The notes beneath the pieces were generated by a model. It ran no database searches. It saw only the letters and a program-made list of their open reading frames with translations, and was not told the origin of the DNA. Of a DNA stretch of 64,000 nt, positions 53,982-63,885 are shown piece after piece (the stretch's first letter is position 1; each line of letters opens with the position of its first letter). Source of the DNA: Desulfosporosinus sp. FKB (GTDB lineage Bacteria; Bacillota; Desulfitobacteriia; Desulfitobacteriales; Desulfitobacteriaceae). The stretch lies in NCBI RefSeq assembly GCF_002196705.1, contig NZ_NADJ01000034.1:78097-142096 (forward strand), read 5' to 3'. A program made the translations under genes and the position numbers.

Positions 53982-56900
53982 ATGGATGTTTCTCGCCGTG
54001 GTTTCCTTAAGCTTTCAGGGCTCTCTATTGCTGCCTTGGCTTCGGGTTTGGGTTTTGATCCGACGATAGCCGAAGCTAAGGGATTTGTCCTGAAACTTGA
54101 GGGAAGTAAAAAAATTCCGAGCATATGCCATTTTTGCTCGGGTGGATGTGGGATGCTCTTATATGTTAAAGAGGGAAAGTTAATTCATCTTGAAGGAGAT
54201 CCGGATCATCCGACTAATGAAGGAGCTCTTTGTCCTAAAGCTGCGAGCTTACTGAGTGTTGCTTATTCGCCAAATCGGGTCACGAAACCGAGACGTCGGG
54301 CCCCAGGGTCTGATCACTGGGAAGAAATTTCTTGGGAAGATGCCTTAAACCTGGTGGCTCAAAAGACAAAAGAAATCAGGGAGGCTACTTGGAAAGCCAA
54401 TGATGAGATTGTTAACGCTAAAACGGGACAGCGCGATCTGCTGCCTGTTAACCGTGCTGAAGGAATTGCCTTCTTAGGTTCGGCCGAAGTGGATAACGAA
54501 GAGTCATATCTCATTTCCAAGTTTTGCCGAATTATTGGTACTCCTTATAATGAGCATCAGGCCAGAATATGACACGCTCCCACGGTGGCAAGTTTGTCAC
54601 CTTCATTTGGCAGGGGTGCGATGACAAATTCCTGGTCTGATTTGCAAAACGCTGAGGTTTTTTTAATTGCCGGCAGTAACTGTGCGGAAAATCATCCGAT
54701 TGCTATGAAGTGGATTAACCGGGCGAAGGAAAAGGGAGCGAAAATGATTGTTGTTGATCCGCGCTTTACTCGGACTGCATCCAAGGCAGATCTCTTTGCT
54801 CAAATCAGACCCGGAACAGATATCGCCTATTTAGGTGCAATTATTAATTATATTATTGAAAATCAATTATTCGATCGGAATTATGTTTTAAATTATACTA
54901 ATGCCTTACTTAAAGTAGCGAAGGATTATAGATTTGAGGACGGTGTTTTCTCGGGTTATGACGCGAAGAATCGGAAATATGCCGTAACAAGTTGGGGGTA
55001 TCAACTTGGTTCAGATAATAAGCCTCTTAAAGCAGATTCCCTTGAGGACCCGGAAAGTGTCTTTTCTAAGCTGAAAACTCATTATTCCCGTTATACCTTT
55101 GAAGTTGCTGAAAAAATCACCGGAATTCCGGCGGCAAAAATTAAAGAAATTGCAGACACGTTCTGCAAAGGAAAACCCGGGACAATTCTTTATGCTTTAG
55201 GTATGACCCAACACACTACCGGTACTCAAGGAATACGTGCCTACGCTGTGATTCAATTACTGTTAGGCAATATAGGCAAAGCTGGCGGAGGAATTAATGC
55301 TCTGCGTGGTGAGCCTAATGTCCAAGGATCAACCGATATGGCAAACCTTGTAAGCAACTTGCCCGGTTATTTGCCGTATCCTATAAACAGCGACAAGACT
55401 CTTCGTGATTACCTGGTACGCAGTGGTTCCTTTTATGAAAAACATATAGTTGCGCTCCTTAAAGCTTGGTTTGGGGAAAATGCAACCAAAGAGAATGACT
55501 ATGGATTTAGCTACTTACCTAAAACAAGTCCTTCAGTAAATGCCACAATGGTGAAAATATTTGAGATGATGGAGAAGGGACAGTTTAAATTACTTTTTAA
55601 CGTTGGCTCTAACTCCTTGGTATCAATTCCGAATAGAAAGCTTGTTCGTACAGCTTTGCCCAAACTCGATATGATGGTTGTATCAGATTTATTCGAAATT
55701 GAAACTGCCCAATTCTGGCGTGAGCCCGGAGTTAATCCTGCAGATATTAAAACAGAAGTCATTATGTTTCCGGCGGCATTTGTCTATGAAAAGGCTGGTA
55801 GTTTAACAAATTCATCGCGTTGGATTCAATGGAAAGAGGCTGCGCTTAAGCCCTTGGGTGATGCGAAACCGGACCTTGAAATGCTGGATTCTTTATTTAA
55901 AAGGATTAGAAAGTTATATGAAGGAAGCACTGATGTAAAAGATGCTCCCATTTTAAAGGCTCGTTGGGATTATGGTGAGGAGGTAAGCGCATTAAAAGTA
56001 CTTCAAGAGTTAAGTGGGTATGACGAAACATCCGGCAAGCTTCTCCCAACAATAGGCGATTATTTAAAAGCTCCCATTGGGTCTGCATCAACAGGAAATT
56101 GGATTTATGCAGGAGCGACGGGAAACGGAAATCTTGCAGCACGCCGCAAAAATGACGATCCGTCAGGTCTAGGGCTATTTAAAGACTGGAGTTTCGCTTG
56201 GCCCGGAAATATTCGTATTCTCTATAATCGAGCTTCTTGTGACTTTTCAGGGCAACCAGTTGACGATAAACGCAAACTCGTTTGGTGGGATGCTTCAGCA
56301 AAGGTTTGGGCCGGAAATGACGGGGCCGATGTGGCAGACAAGACCAAAGGTCCTGATACTCCCGAAGGTAGGCAGAGTTTCCGAATGAATCCAGAGGGCT
56401 TGGGCCGATTATTTGCAGCTCCCTATATGAGCGGTTTACCTGCGGAACCACCCGCCGATGGTCTTACGGCTGTTGGTGTCCGAGCTGCCGGAGTATGTAC
56501 TGATGGCCCAATGCCGGAATTCTATGAACCGACGGAAAGCCCGACCGATAACCTATTACATCCAGAGGTATCTAAGAGCCCTGTAGCTTTAATTCTTTCA
56601 TCGTCTCCTGAAATACAAAAAATGGGTAAGGCCAATGATTTCCCGCACGTTTTAACAACGTATGGAGTTGTGGAGCATTTCTGTGCCGGAGGAATCACCC
56701 GCAATATACCCTGGCTCAATGAACTTATGCCGGAACCTTTTGCCGAGCTTAGTAAAAATTTGGCCCAAAAAATAGGTATTAAAGAAGGAGATATGGTCGA
56801 AGTCTCTTCTGCTCGGGGTAAGGTCACAGTACGAGCTCTTGTCACAGATCGCTTACAGACTTATAAGGTGAACGGCAAAGAAACTGAGACCATTGGCATG

Positions 56901-57029
56901 CCTTGGAGTTGGGGATTTGCAAGCTTAAGTCCTGGACCAAGCACTAATGAGTTGACAATTGCTGCCCTGGATCCCGGAGCGGGAACTCCAGAGTACAAGG
57001 TTTGCTTAGTTAATGTAAGGAGGGCTTAG
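53982..57029 (+). CDS. fdhA: Formate dehydrogenase catalytic subunit, selenocysteine-containing
   Basis: 1015 residues read through an in-frame TGA at 54570-54572 as selenocysteine (residue 197). Start ATG 53982 with AGGAGG. Tat signal SRRGFLKLSG, cleavage likely after AEA. [4Fe-4S] motif CHFCSGGCGM...ALCPKA, then HQARI-U-HAPTVASL, matching the QARV-U-HGPTVASL context of FdnG-type enzymes. Molybdopterin domains follow (GSNCAENHPIAMKW, VVDPRFTRTA, GMTQHTTGTQ, C-terminal dinucleotide-binding domain). Oxidises formate on the outer membrane face. Automated calling would split it at the TGA. Confidence 0.96.
54570..54610 (+). promoter_or_regulatory. UGA codon and bacterial SECIS hairpin
   Basis: Directly after the TGA the RNA can form an apical hairpin GGUGGC-AAGUUU-GUCACC (54584-54601), with GU in the loop, at the same distance and with the same loop type as the E. 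coli fdh SECIS elements. Recruits SelB with Sec-tRNA. Confidence 0.9.
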
Positions 57030-57031
57030 CA

Positions 57032-57811
57032 ATGACCAGAAAAATGGTTTTCGTTGATACTTCGAAATGTACGGGATGCAAAGCCTGTACTGTTGCTTGC
57101 AAGGAATGGAATGAGCTTCCTGCCGAGAAGACTCAGCTGGTCACAAGCTATCAATCTCAAAAGGACTTTAGTCCGAAGACTTGGACTTATGTAACCTTTA
57201 CGGAGAAATATGAAGAGCAAACCATGAACTTCTTAATGCGCAAAGCACAATGTTTTCATTGTGGAGATCCGGCTTGTCTTAAGGCTTGTTCCTCCAAAGC
57301 AATTACGCAGACAGAATCGGGGTTTGTAGTTATAGATCATACAAAGTGTATTGGCTGCGGATATTGCTCTGAAAACTGTCCCTTTGGTGTTCCGAAGGTT
57401 GACCAAACTCTGCAGAAATCATTTAAATGTAATGGATGTATTGACCGAGTTGAAAACAATTTAAAACCCTCTTGTGTGCAAACGTGCCAAACGGGTGCGT
57501 TGATGTTTGGGGATTATTCAGACGTCCTTGGGCAGGCGAAAAACCGTCTCAGCGAAGTCCAAAAAACTCATTCGAAGGCTCAACTCTATGGAGAAAAGGA
57601 AATGGGCGGTACAACTTACCTCTATCTTCTCATGGATCGCCCAGAAATCTATGGCCTTCCTGTTAATCCGACGATTCCGCTTTCCCTGACGCTTTGGAAA
57701 GATGTTGTTCGTCCCGTAGGTGGAATCGCGGTGGGAGGAGCGGCGGCTGCGGTTGTAATCGGCGTTTTTGCCAATATTGTAAAAGGTTCATATCGCTCAA
57801 GAGACGACTGA
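57032..57811 (+). CDS. fdhB: Formate dehydrogenase iron-sulfur subunit
   Basis: 259 residues with four [4Fe-4S] Cys sets: CTGCKACTVACKEW, CFHCGDPACLKAC, CIGCGYCSENCPFGV and CNGC...CVQTC. A Gly/Ala-rich hydrophobic helix near the C-terminus (IAVGGAAAAVVIGVFANIV) anchors it in the membrane, as in FdnH. Begins 2 nt after the fdhA stop with AAGGAGG upstream. Passes electrons from FdhA to FdhC. Confidence 0.95.
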   Translation: MTRKMVFVDTSKCTGCKACTVACKEWNELPAEKTQLVTSYQSQKDFSPKTWTYVTFTEKYEEQTMNFLMRKAQCFHCGDPACLKACSSKAITQTESGFVVIDHTKCIGCGYCSENCPFGVPKVDQTLQKSFKCNGCIDRVENNLKPSCVQTCQTGALMFGDYSDVLGQAKNRLSEVQKTHSKAQLYGEKEMGGTTYLYLLMDRPEIYGLPVNPTIPLSLTLWKDVVRPVGGIAVGGAAAAVVIGVFANIVKGSYRSRDD

Positions 57812-57861
57812 GCTCAATATAATCTTCGTGTTGAAGTGAGTATAAAATGGGGGGGAGACTA

Positions 57862-58554
57862 ATGGGCATTAATACTCAAACAAAGAAGAAGGAAAGCCAA
57901 TCACATAAAATACTGCGATTTACTAAGGGTGAGCGAATCAGCCACTGGGTACATGCCATTGCCTTTTTTCTTTTACTTTTCACGGGTCTCGGAATTTTGA
58001 ACCCATCATTTCAACCCATCATGAATGTATTCGGAGGCATACAAATTGCCCGTTTGATACATCGGGGGGCTGCAATCGTATTTGTTGTGATTGTAGGTTT
58101 AATGTTTGTTGTGGGAAATCCCAGTCACCATTGGGAATGGCTAAAATCCGTCTTTAAATTTACGAAATCGGACTGGCAGCATGTTCGCGCATTTCCTAAA
58201 GAGTTCTTTGGTGGACATGGTGATTATCCTCCGCAGGATAAGTATAATGGGGGAGAAAAAATTAACTCCTTGATTACGATCTTTGGCTCCTTTTTTATTA
58301 CCTTAAGCGGAGCTGTGATATGGATGGCTCCTTGGTTTCCTTCCGGGTTAGTCCGCTGGGCATACCCTGTTCATGATTTATCAATGTTTATGATGGTGGC
58401 AGCATCACTCGGGCACATTTATTTGGGAGTATTGCATCCTGATTCACGGGCCGCTTTGCCGGGGATGTTTAGCGGGTATGTGTCTGCCAAGTTTGCACGA
58501 GCTCATCATGCTTTGTGGTATGAACGGGTTCAAAACCAACAGCAAAAATTATAA
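57862..58554 (+). CDS. fdhC: Formate dehydrogenase cytochrome b gamma subunit
   Basis: 230 residues from ATG 57862 (GGGGGAG six bases upstream; ATG 57847 in frame). Four membrane helices with His ligands in RISHWVHAIAFF, RLIHRGAAIV and AASLGHIYLGVLHP, typical of FdnI-type di-haem cytochrome b556. Passes electrons to menaquinone and anchors FdhAB. Confidence 0.94.
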   Translation: MGINTQTKKKESQSHKILRFTKGERISHWVHAIAFFLLLFTGLGILNPSFQPIMNVFGGIQIARLIHRGAAIVFVVIVGLMFVVGNPSHHWEWLKSVFKFTKSDWQHVRAFPKEFFGGHGDYPPQDKYNGGEKINSLITIFGSFFITLSGAVIWMAPWFPSGLVRWAYPVHDLSMFMMVAASLGHIYLGVLHPDSRAALPGMFSGYVSAKFARAHHALWYERVQNQQQKL

Positions 58555-58591
58555 CAACTAGCTTAAACTTTAGCATTGGAGAGAACCGTCA

Positions 58592-59362
58592 ATGAATAAG
58601 CCAAAAGAGACACTAGACACAGCAGAGGAAAATAACCTTGAGGAAGCTTATCAAACTTATCGTTTACTTAAGGGAGAAATCAAAGTATGGCAAGAAGAAC
58701 GAGGAGCATTTTGGGCGAAAAAGCTAAATCCTGAGAAGTCTCCTCCGTACTATCCTTTGGTAAATTTGCCGGGAGCAGCGATATTAGAACTTTGGGCGAG
58801 GTTAAATCGGGTTATGGAAGAGGACGTACCAGAGTCGTTCTTGAAGTACGTCTGGCAAAATTTCAAAGAAGGACGAGGGATTCAAGAACCTTGGCTGCAA
58901 AGTACCCTTCAGTTAGCTCTGAGTGGTTTAGCTCAGCTAGCTCGACTGAAGGTAATTTCTCAGGCAGAAGATCAGAATTTTATGAAAGAAAATGAGGAAA
59001 AGCAAGGTATTGACACTTGTTGCCCTATCTGTGGAGAGAAAGCAGTACTTTCTGTGTTAGTACCTCCTCATGGAAAGCGCTTATTGCACTGCATCTTCTG
59101 CGGCCAGGAGTGGCCAACGATGAGAGTCGGATGTATTTTATGCGGAAGGGAAGAAGCGAGTTCACAAAACTATTTGCTGTCTAAAGAATATCCAGGAGTT
59201 GAATTAGTAACTTGTGATCTTTGTGGACAGTTCTTTAAAGAATTTGATTTAAGGCTGCTTAGTGCTGTAGATCTAGTTTGGGAAGACGTCAGAACGTTAC
59301 CTTTAAATTATGCTGGTCAACAATGGATAACGGAGCATATGCAATTTACCAATAGTCAATAG
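58592..59362 (+). CDS. fdhE: Formate dehydrogenase accessory protein FdhE
   Basis: 256 residues required for assembly of exported formate dehydrogenases. C-terminal zinc/iron-binding CxxC motifs: CCPICGEKA, HCIFCGQEW, CILCGREE and CDLCGQFF. Starts 38 nt after fdhC in the same operon, with GGAGAG upstream. FdhD and selA/selB/selC are not in this window. Confidence 0.93.
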   Translation: MNKPKETLDTAEENNLEEAYQTYRLLKGEIKVWQEERGAFWAKKLNPEKSPPYYPLVNLPGAAILELWARLNRVMEEDVPESFLKYVWQNFKEGRGIQEPWLQSTLQLALSGLAQLARLKVISQAEDQNFMKENEEKQGIDTCCPICGEKAVLSVLVPPHGKRLLHCIFCGQEWPTMRVGCILCGREEASSQNYLLSKEYPGVELVTCDLCGQFFKEFDLRLLSAVDLVWEDVRTLPLNYAGQQWITEHMQFTNSQ

Positions 59363-59401
59363 AAACTAGACTGTTTCTCGAAATTTAGTAGTAAATCAGT
59401 A

Positions 59402-59444
59402 GTGTCCTCATCCACACGGTAAAAGTGGATTGAGGACACCTTTT
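59402..59444 (+). terminator. Terminator of the fdh operon
   Basis: GTGTCCTCA-TCCAC / GTGGATTGAGGACAC stem followed by CTTTT. Confidence 0.85.
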
Positions 59445-59755
59445 ATTGTATTCTTAAATTGAAGATGAGAATTTGAAAACGGCAAAGATAATTTTAGATT
59501 GTTCCTTGTTTTTTAGGTAATATGATTGGCTGGAACCCTATGGTACAGAAGTAATTATAGGTACAGTGAATAGAAATATAATTTTGTCCGAAGTAAGTTT
59601 TATTTGAGGATTATTGATAAATCATGATATAATATCAATTTGAGATGATTTTCATATAATTGGTTACAGTACCCTTAAGAGGGATAAAAAGCCCAGATAT
59701 AATTATTGATAATTGCAATTCAAAAAAGGTAGAACAGATTAAGGAGCTAAAGACA

Positions 59756-61357
59756 TTGAATCAAGCGAATTTAAGAGAGGAAATTGGTTCTCGAAAGACC
59801 TTTGCCATTATATCTCACCCTGATGCCGGTAAGACTACATTAACTGAAAAACTGCTTCTCTTCGGAGGTGCAATTCATGAGGCCGGCTCGGTTAAAGCCC
59901 GCAAAGCGGAACGTTATGCTACTTCAGATTGGATGGAACTCGAGCGGCAAAGGGGAATTTCCATTACTTCAAGTGCCCTCCAATTCAAGTATCAGGGTTA
60001 TGTTATTAATATTTTAGATACCCCTGGGCACCAAGATTTCAGCGAAGACACATACCGTACGTTAACAGCTGCAGATAGTGCAGTTATGTTAATCGATGCG
60101 GCTAAAGGAATTGAGGCCCAAACTAAAAAGCTGTTTCATGTCTGCCGGCAAAGAGGCATTCCGATTTTTACCTTTGTCAATAAATTTGATCGCGAGGCCA
60201 AAGACCCTCTTGATTTAATGGATGAAGTGGAAAAAGTTTTAGGCATTGAATCCTATGCTATGAATTGGCCTATTGGGATGGGCCAGGATTTTAAAGGGAT
60301 TTATGATCGGCAAACTGGTATGGTTGAACGTTTTGCAACAGGAAGCGGCAAGAAAAGTTCCCAACCACCTGTTTCTGGGGACATTAACGATCCGCTTGTG
60401 CGAGAAGGTATTGGGGAAGACCTGCTTAAACAATTGCACGATGAAATTGATCTTTTAGACTTAGCAGGGAATACGTTTTCTCAAGAACGCGTGGATCGCG
60501 GAGAGGTTACTCCTGTATTTTTCGGAAGTGCACTTAATAACTTTGGAGTTCCGAATTTTCTCCATAGTTTTTTAAAACTAGCGCCGGCACCTCAACCTCG
60601 GAGCACCAATCAGGGAATATTGGCACCGGAGACCGAAACTTTTTCTGGATATATCTTTAAAATCCAAGCAAATATGAATGCGCAGCATCGAGACCGGATT
60701 GCTTTTATTCGGATCTGTTCGGGGCGCTATGAACGAGGGATGAATGTTATCCATACACGATCTCATCGCCGCCTTAGACTTGCTCAGCCCCAGCAATTAT
60801 TTGCTCAAGAACGGACAATTCTTGATGAGGCCTATGCTGGGGATATTATTGGAGTTCATGATAGTGGTCTTTTGCGGATAGGTGACGTCTTGACTGAAAA
60901 AGATGGACTTCAGTTTGAGGCAATGCCCTTCTTCAGCCCTGAAAATTTTGCACGTATTAATATTGCTAATGCTTTGAAACGCAAACAATTCATTAAAGGA
61001 ATTCAGGAATTGCAAGAAGAAGGGGCAATTCACGTCTTTCGGGATCTCCATGTAGGGGTTGAGGCTCCTATTATTGGAGTGGTAGGACAATTACAATTCG
61101 AAGTCCTGGAATACCGTCTGCGGGAGGAGTATGGTGTTAAGGTTAATATCCAACACCTTCCATACGAAATTGTACGCTGGATTGATAAAAACGAAAAAAC
61201 AGTTAAACTATTATCCGAATCAAGTATGAGTACAGTTGTATTAGATAAAGACGAAAATTATGCCGTTTTATTATTAGATGATTGGAAGGCAAAATGGTTA
61301 AGTGAGCGTTATGAAATTGAGTTTTATACTCAGCCACAAGAACTGACGGTGAACTGA
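59756..61357 (+). CDS. prfC: Peptide chain release factor 3
   Basis: GTPase that recycles RF1/RF2. 533 residues from TTG 59756, chosen because AAGGAG lies nine bases upstream and the N-terminus then matches the family (about 15 residues before RKTFAIISHPDAGKTTLTEK). In-frame extension to 59660 lacks a binding site. G1 HPDAGKTT, G2/G3 RGISITS and DTPGHQDFSEDT, G4 NKFDR, plus RF3-specific PLNWPIG-type MNWPIGMG. Confidence 0.95.
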   Translation: MNQANLREEIGSRKTFAIISHPDAGKTTLTEKLLLFGGAIHEAGSVKARKAERYATSDWMELERQRGISITSSALQFKYQGYVINILDTPGHQDFSEDTYRTLTAADSAVMLIDAAKGIEAQTKKLFHVCRQRGIPIFTFVNKFDREAKDPLDLMDEVEKVLGIESYAMNWPIGMGQDFKGIYDRQTGMVERFATGSGKKSSQPPVSGDINDPLVREGIGEDLLKQLHDEIDLLDLAGNTFSQERVDRGEVTPVFFGSALNNFGVPNFLHSFLKLAPAPQPRSTNQGILAPETETFSGYIFKIQANMNAQHRDRIAFIRICSGRYERGMNVIHTRSHRRLRLAQPQQLFAQERTILDEAYAGDIIGVHDSGLLRIGDVLTEKDGLQFEAMPFFSPENFARINIANALKRKQFIKGIQELQEEGAIHVFRDLHVGVEAPIIGVVGQLQFEVLEYRLREEYGVKVNIQHLPYEIVRWIDKNEKTVKLLSESSMSTVVLDKDENYAVLLLDDWKAKWLSERYEIEFYTQPQELTVN

Positions 61358-61464
61358 TCCATTTAATCTAATTTAAATCCTGGTTAAGCAACGGACTATG
61401 CCGATTAAAAATGGCAAAATTGTTAGGCCAGTTCATGACCTACTTTTGAAGAGAAGTATTCGGA

Positions 61465-61505
61465 AGCTCGGGAGAAGACTTAAGAACTTAGATCCCGGGC
61501 TTTTC
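61465..61505 (+). terminator. Terminator of prfC
   Basis: AAGCTCGGGA ... TCCCGGGCTTTT, 9-bp stem with one mismatch and T tail. Confidence 0.7.
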
Positions 61506-61522
61506 TGTTGTTTTGAATTAAC

Positions 61523-61546
61523 TAAAAAAAGCCAGTAAAACTGGCT
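61523..61546 (-). terminator. Terminator of the 37-codon minus-strand gene
   Basis: On the minus strand AGCCAGTTTTACTGGCT followed by seven T, 55 bp after the small gene's stop. Confidence 0.8.
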
Positions 61547-61600
61547 AAACAAAGAAGGGGTATAAAAAGTGGAGTTAAGCTTAACGTATTAACGACAAAA

Positions 61601-61714
61601 TCAAAAAGCAATGCATTGGCTGCAGTTGCCACGATCAGGACATTGTGAACAGGTAGGAGGGTACAAAATAGGTTTATTCGATGGAGTACTATCATTTGAT
61701 AGAATCAACGGCAT
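61601..61714 (-). CDS. 37-residue Cys-rich small protein
   Basis: Frame from ATG 61714 to TGA 61601-61603, with GAGGAGG at good distance and an intrinsic terminator downstream. N-terminal half is Ser/Pro-rich (SNDSTPSNKPILYPP), C-terminal half has CSQCPDRGNCSQC, two CxxC pairs five residues apart, suited to bind zinc or an Fe-S cluster. Family unknown. Both flanking signals make it a credible gene despite its size. Confidence 0.7.
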   Translation of the reverse strand: MPLILSNDSTPSNKPILYPPTCSQCPDRGNCSQCIAF

Positions 61715-61925
61715 GATTCAGCCTCCTCTTATACAGAACTGATTTACTAATATTATTATACTACAGATGTTTGAAAAGGCAATATCTGTTTTGAAAATAT
61801 TCTACATATTTACAATATTATATAACAGATTCTGTTTGATCTTTAGAGTAAACTTGTTGAATCGAAACTATTGTTACAATGATAGACTTAACGGGCTTTT
61901 GCTGATCAAAGTGAATCTAAGTAAA

Positions 61926-63116
61926 TTACGAGCGGGGATTCAAAATATGATCAAAGATAACGTGGCCACCAATCGAATCACCATAATTCCCCTCGATTAA
62001 AATAGTCACTCCTTTAACTCCGGGCAATTGGGTCATAGACCATACTATAGATTTAACGGCAATGTCCTCCTCTAAAGCACTGCCCGAAAAGTTCTCGCGT
62101 ATTTCCTTGCTGAAATTTAAGGTGATGATATTATTATTTAAAGAGATTGAAAGTACCTTAGTTTTTGGTGAAAGCGCCGAAAGATGATCGGGTGAAGTCG
62201 GACCTTTAATCAGGTCTTTCAAGATGAGATCTGCTTTATGAGTCAGGGTTAGCTTGTTCCAAACTGAAGGATTAAAGATCCTATCTTCAGGGCTTAAACC
62301 GTCCAGACCGGCGTTTGAAAAATAGACCTTATATGTATCCTTACCTATTGGAGCGGGACCTTCCTGACTTGTGACACTTTGAATCCCTTCGCGAATTTCA
62401 CGGATTTCTTTAGGTGTTTCAAAATAGCTTTTTATGCCGTCGCCAATCGCTTTGGCAATTGAGTCACGGTAGTTGCTGGTTAATAAGAGCTTTCGTTCCC
62501 TTGGATTAGAAATGAATCCCACTTCCACGATAACAGCGGGCATCTTTGTTTGATTAAGCAGGTAATAATCGCCTGCTTTTGCTTTTCGTTTATTGTCAAG
62601 CTGCAATTGAGTGAGATGTTCCTGAATATTCTCAGCTAAGATTTTTCCGGCTGGCGATTTTTGATGATAATAGGTTTCCATTCCATAAGTGTTTCGCCTT
62701 GGAAAACTATTAGCATGGATGCTGACGAACAAGTCTGCATTATTCAAGGAAGCCAGACTAATTCTACGATTTAAATCTATCCGTTTAGCTGCACGTCCTT
62801 CATATTGACCGGGATTATAAAAGTCTTTATCAACATCACGAGTTAGAATGACAGTACAACCTTCAGATTCTAATGCTTTGCGCAGTCGAAGTGATATATC
62901 TAAATTGACGTCTTTTTCTTTTACTCCTGAATTTTGGGCGCCTGGATCAGCGCCTCCGTGGCCGGGATCAATTACAATGACTTTGTTTTTAAGGCTTTGC
63001 GAAAGTGCCGTCTTAAACCTTAAAGTGCCGGTACCAATTATGATTAACATTGTAACTATAATCATACTAAAAAGGACAGGCCTGCGTATTAATAATATTA
63101 TAGGACGGTGATACAT
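61926..63116 (-). CDS. N-acetylmuramoyl-L-alanine amidase with GerMN domain
   Basis: 396 residues. N-terminal signal anchor (about 15-32), Amidase_3 domain (VIDPGHGGADPGA with zinc His, Glu in KEKDVNLDISLRL, SIHANSF and VEVGFISNPRER), then a C-terminal GerMN domain (about 260-396; KVYFSNAGLDGL, VWSMTQLPGVKGVTILIEG). Cleaves peptidoglycan cross-bridges outside the membrane; amidase plus GerMN suggests spore cortex or sporulation peptidoglycan work. AGGAGG lies upstream of ATG 63116. Confidence 0.93.
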   Translation of the reverse strand: MYHRPIILLIRRPVLFSMIIVTMLIIIGTGTLRFKTALSQSLKNKVIVIDPGHGGADPGAQNSGVKEKDVNLDISLRLRKALESEGCTVILTRDVDKDFYNPGQYEGRAAKRIDLNRRISLASLNNADLFVSIHANSFPRRNTYGMETYYHQKSPAGKILAENIQEHLTQLQLDNKRKAKAGDYYLLNQTKMPAVIVEVGFISNPRERKLLLTSNYRDSIAKAIGDGIKSYFETPKEIREIREGIQSVTSQEGPAPIGKDTYKVYFSNAGLDGLSPEDRIFNPSVWNKLTLTHKADLILKDLIKGPTSPDHLSALSPKTKVLSISLNNNIITLNFSKEIRENFSGSALEEDIAVKSIVWSMTQLPGVKGVTILIEGNYGDSIGGHVIFDHILNPRS

Positions 63117-63243
63117 TCGTCAGCACACTCCTCCTGTTAATCCTTTTTGAGTCATAATTTATGTATATTGTAAGAAGTTATCTCGTAAACATAATTTATA
63201 AAAAAGATTATTAAAAGCTGTCAATTTACAAAGGAGCAGATTT

Positions 63244-63558
63244 ATGATTTGGCTGTTTGTCTTGATATCTGTGATTTTATTAAATATACCATTTGGTTAT
63301 TGGCGAAAGGACGTCAGGAAGTTTTCGCTGCCATGGTTTTTGTCCGTTCATCTTCCCGTTCCGGTAATAATTTTTCTTCGTATTCATTTTGGACTAGGAT
63401 GGGCCCTTTCAACATTCCCTCTGCTTATAGGTTCATATTTTACAGGTCAATTATTAGGGGCCAAGTTGTATGCTTTTTGGAGTAAAACCATGCGTGTTAG
63501 TGGCTGCCTTTTTTATGATCTTATTCGAGCCAGATGGGTTATTATTATTTCCCGTTAA
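63244..63558 (+). CDS. Small membrane protein, unknown
   Basis: 104 residues, three hydrophobic segments (about 3-18, 30-50, 52-75) and a basic C-terminus. AAAGGAG precedes ATG 63244. No family recognised. Lies just upstream of the rRNA operon. Confidence 0.7.
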   Translation: MIWLFVLISVILLNIPFGYWRKDVRKFSLPWFLSVHLPVPVIIFLRIHFGLGWALSTFPLLIGSYFTGQLLGAKLYAFWSKTMRVSGCLFYDLIRARWVIIISR

Positions 63559-63667
63559 GCCTAGTAGAACCGACTATTGAAGCTAGTATCAAAAACGTTA
63601 CTGTATTAACCGCAAAGAGATGGCATAAATTGGATCGTATATATTTTAAAATTACGTGAAATAATAG

Positions 63668-63697
63668 TTGACAGTACATCACTAATAATGGTACTAT
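63668..63697 (+). promoter_or_regulatory. Probable rRNA operon promoter
   Basis: TTGACA (63668-63673), 18-bp spacer, TACTAT (63692-63697), about 190 bp before the 16S start. The leader contains small inverted repeats (GAAACTC/GAGTTTC, CTTCTTTAAAGAAG) fitting rRNA processing stems. Confidence 0.65.
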
Positions 63698-63885
63698 AAC
63701 TGAGCGCCACAAAAGTGGCACAGAACATCTCGAAGTTGCTAACTGCTTTAGAAAAGCATAAAAGCATCGATGGTCTTTGAAAACTAAACAACAAGGACAG
63801 CCAATGAGAGAAACTCGCAAGAGTTTCAAAAGAATCATGAAATCATGAGCAGTAATCATCTTCTTTAAAGAAGTGAGATAACTTT

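Noticed and set aside
54570..54572. Stop codon splitting fdhA into two genes or a pseudogene
   Set aside because: Same frame on both sides, selenocysteine active-site context and SECIS hairpin.
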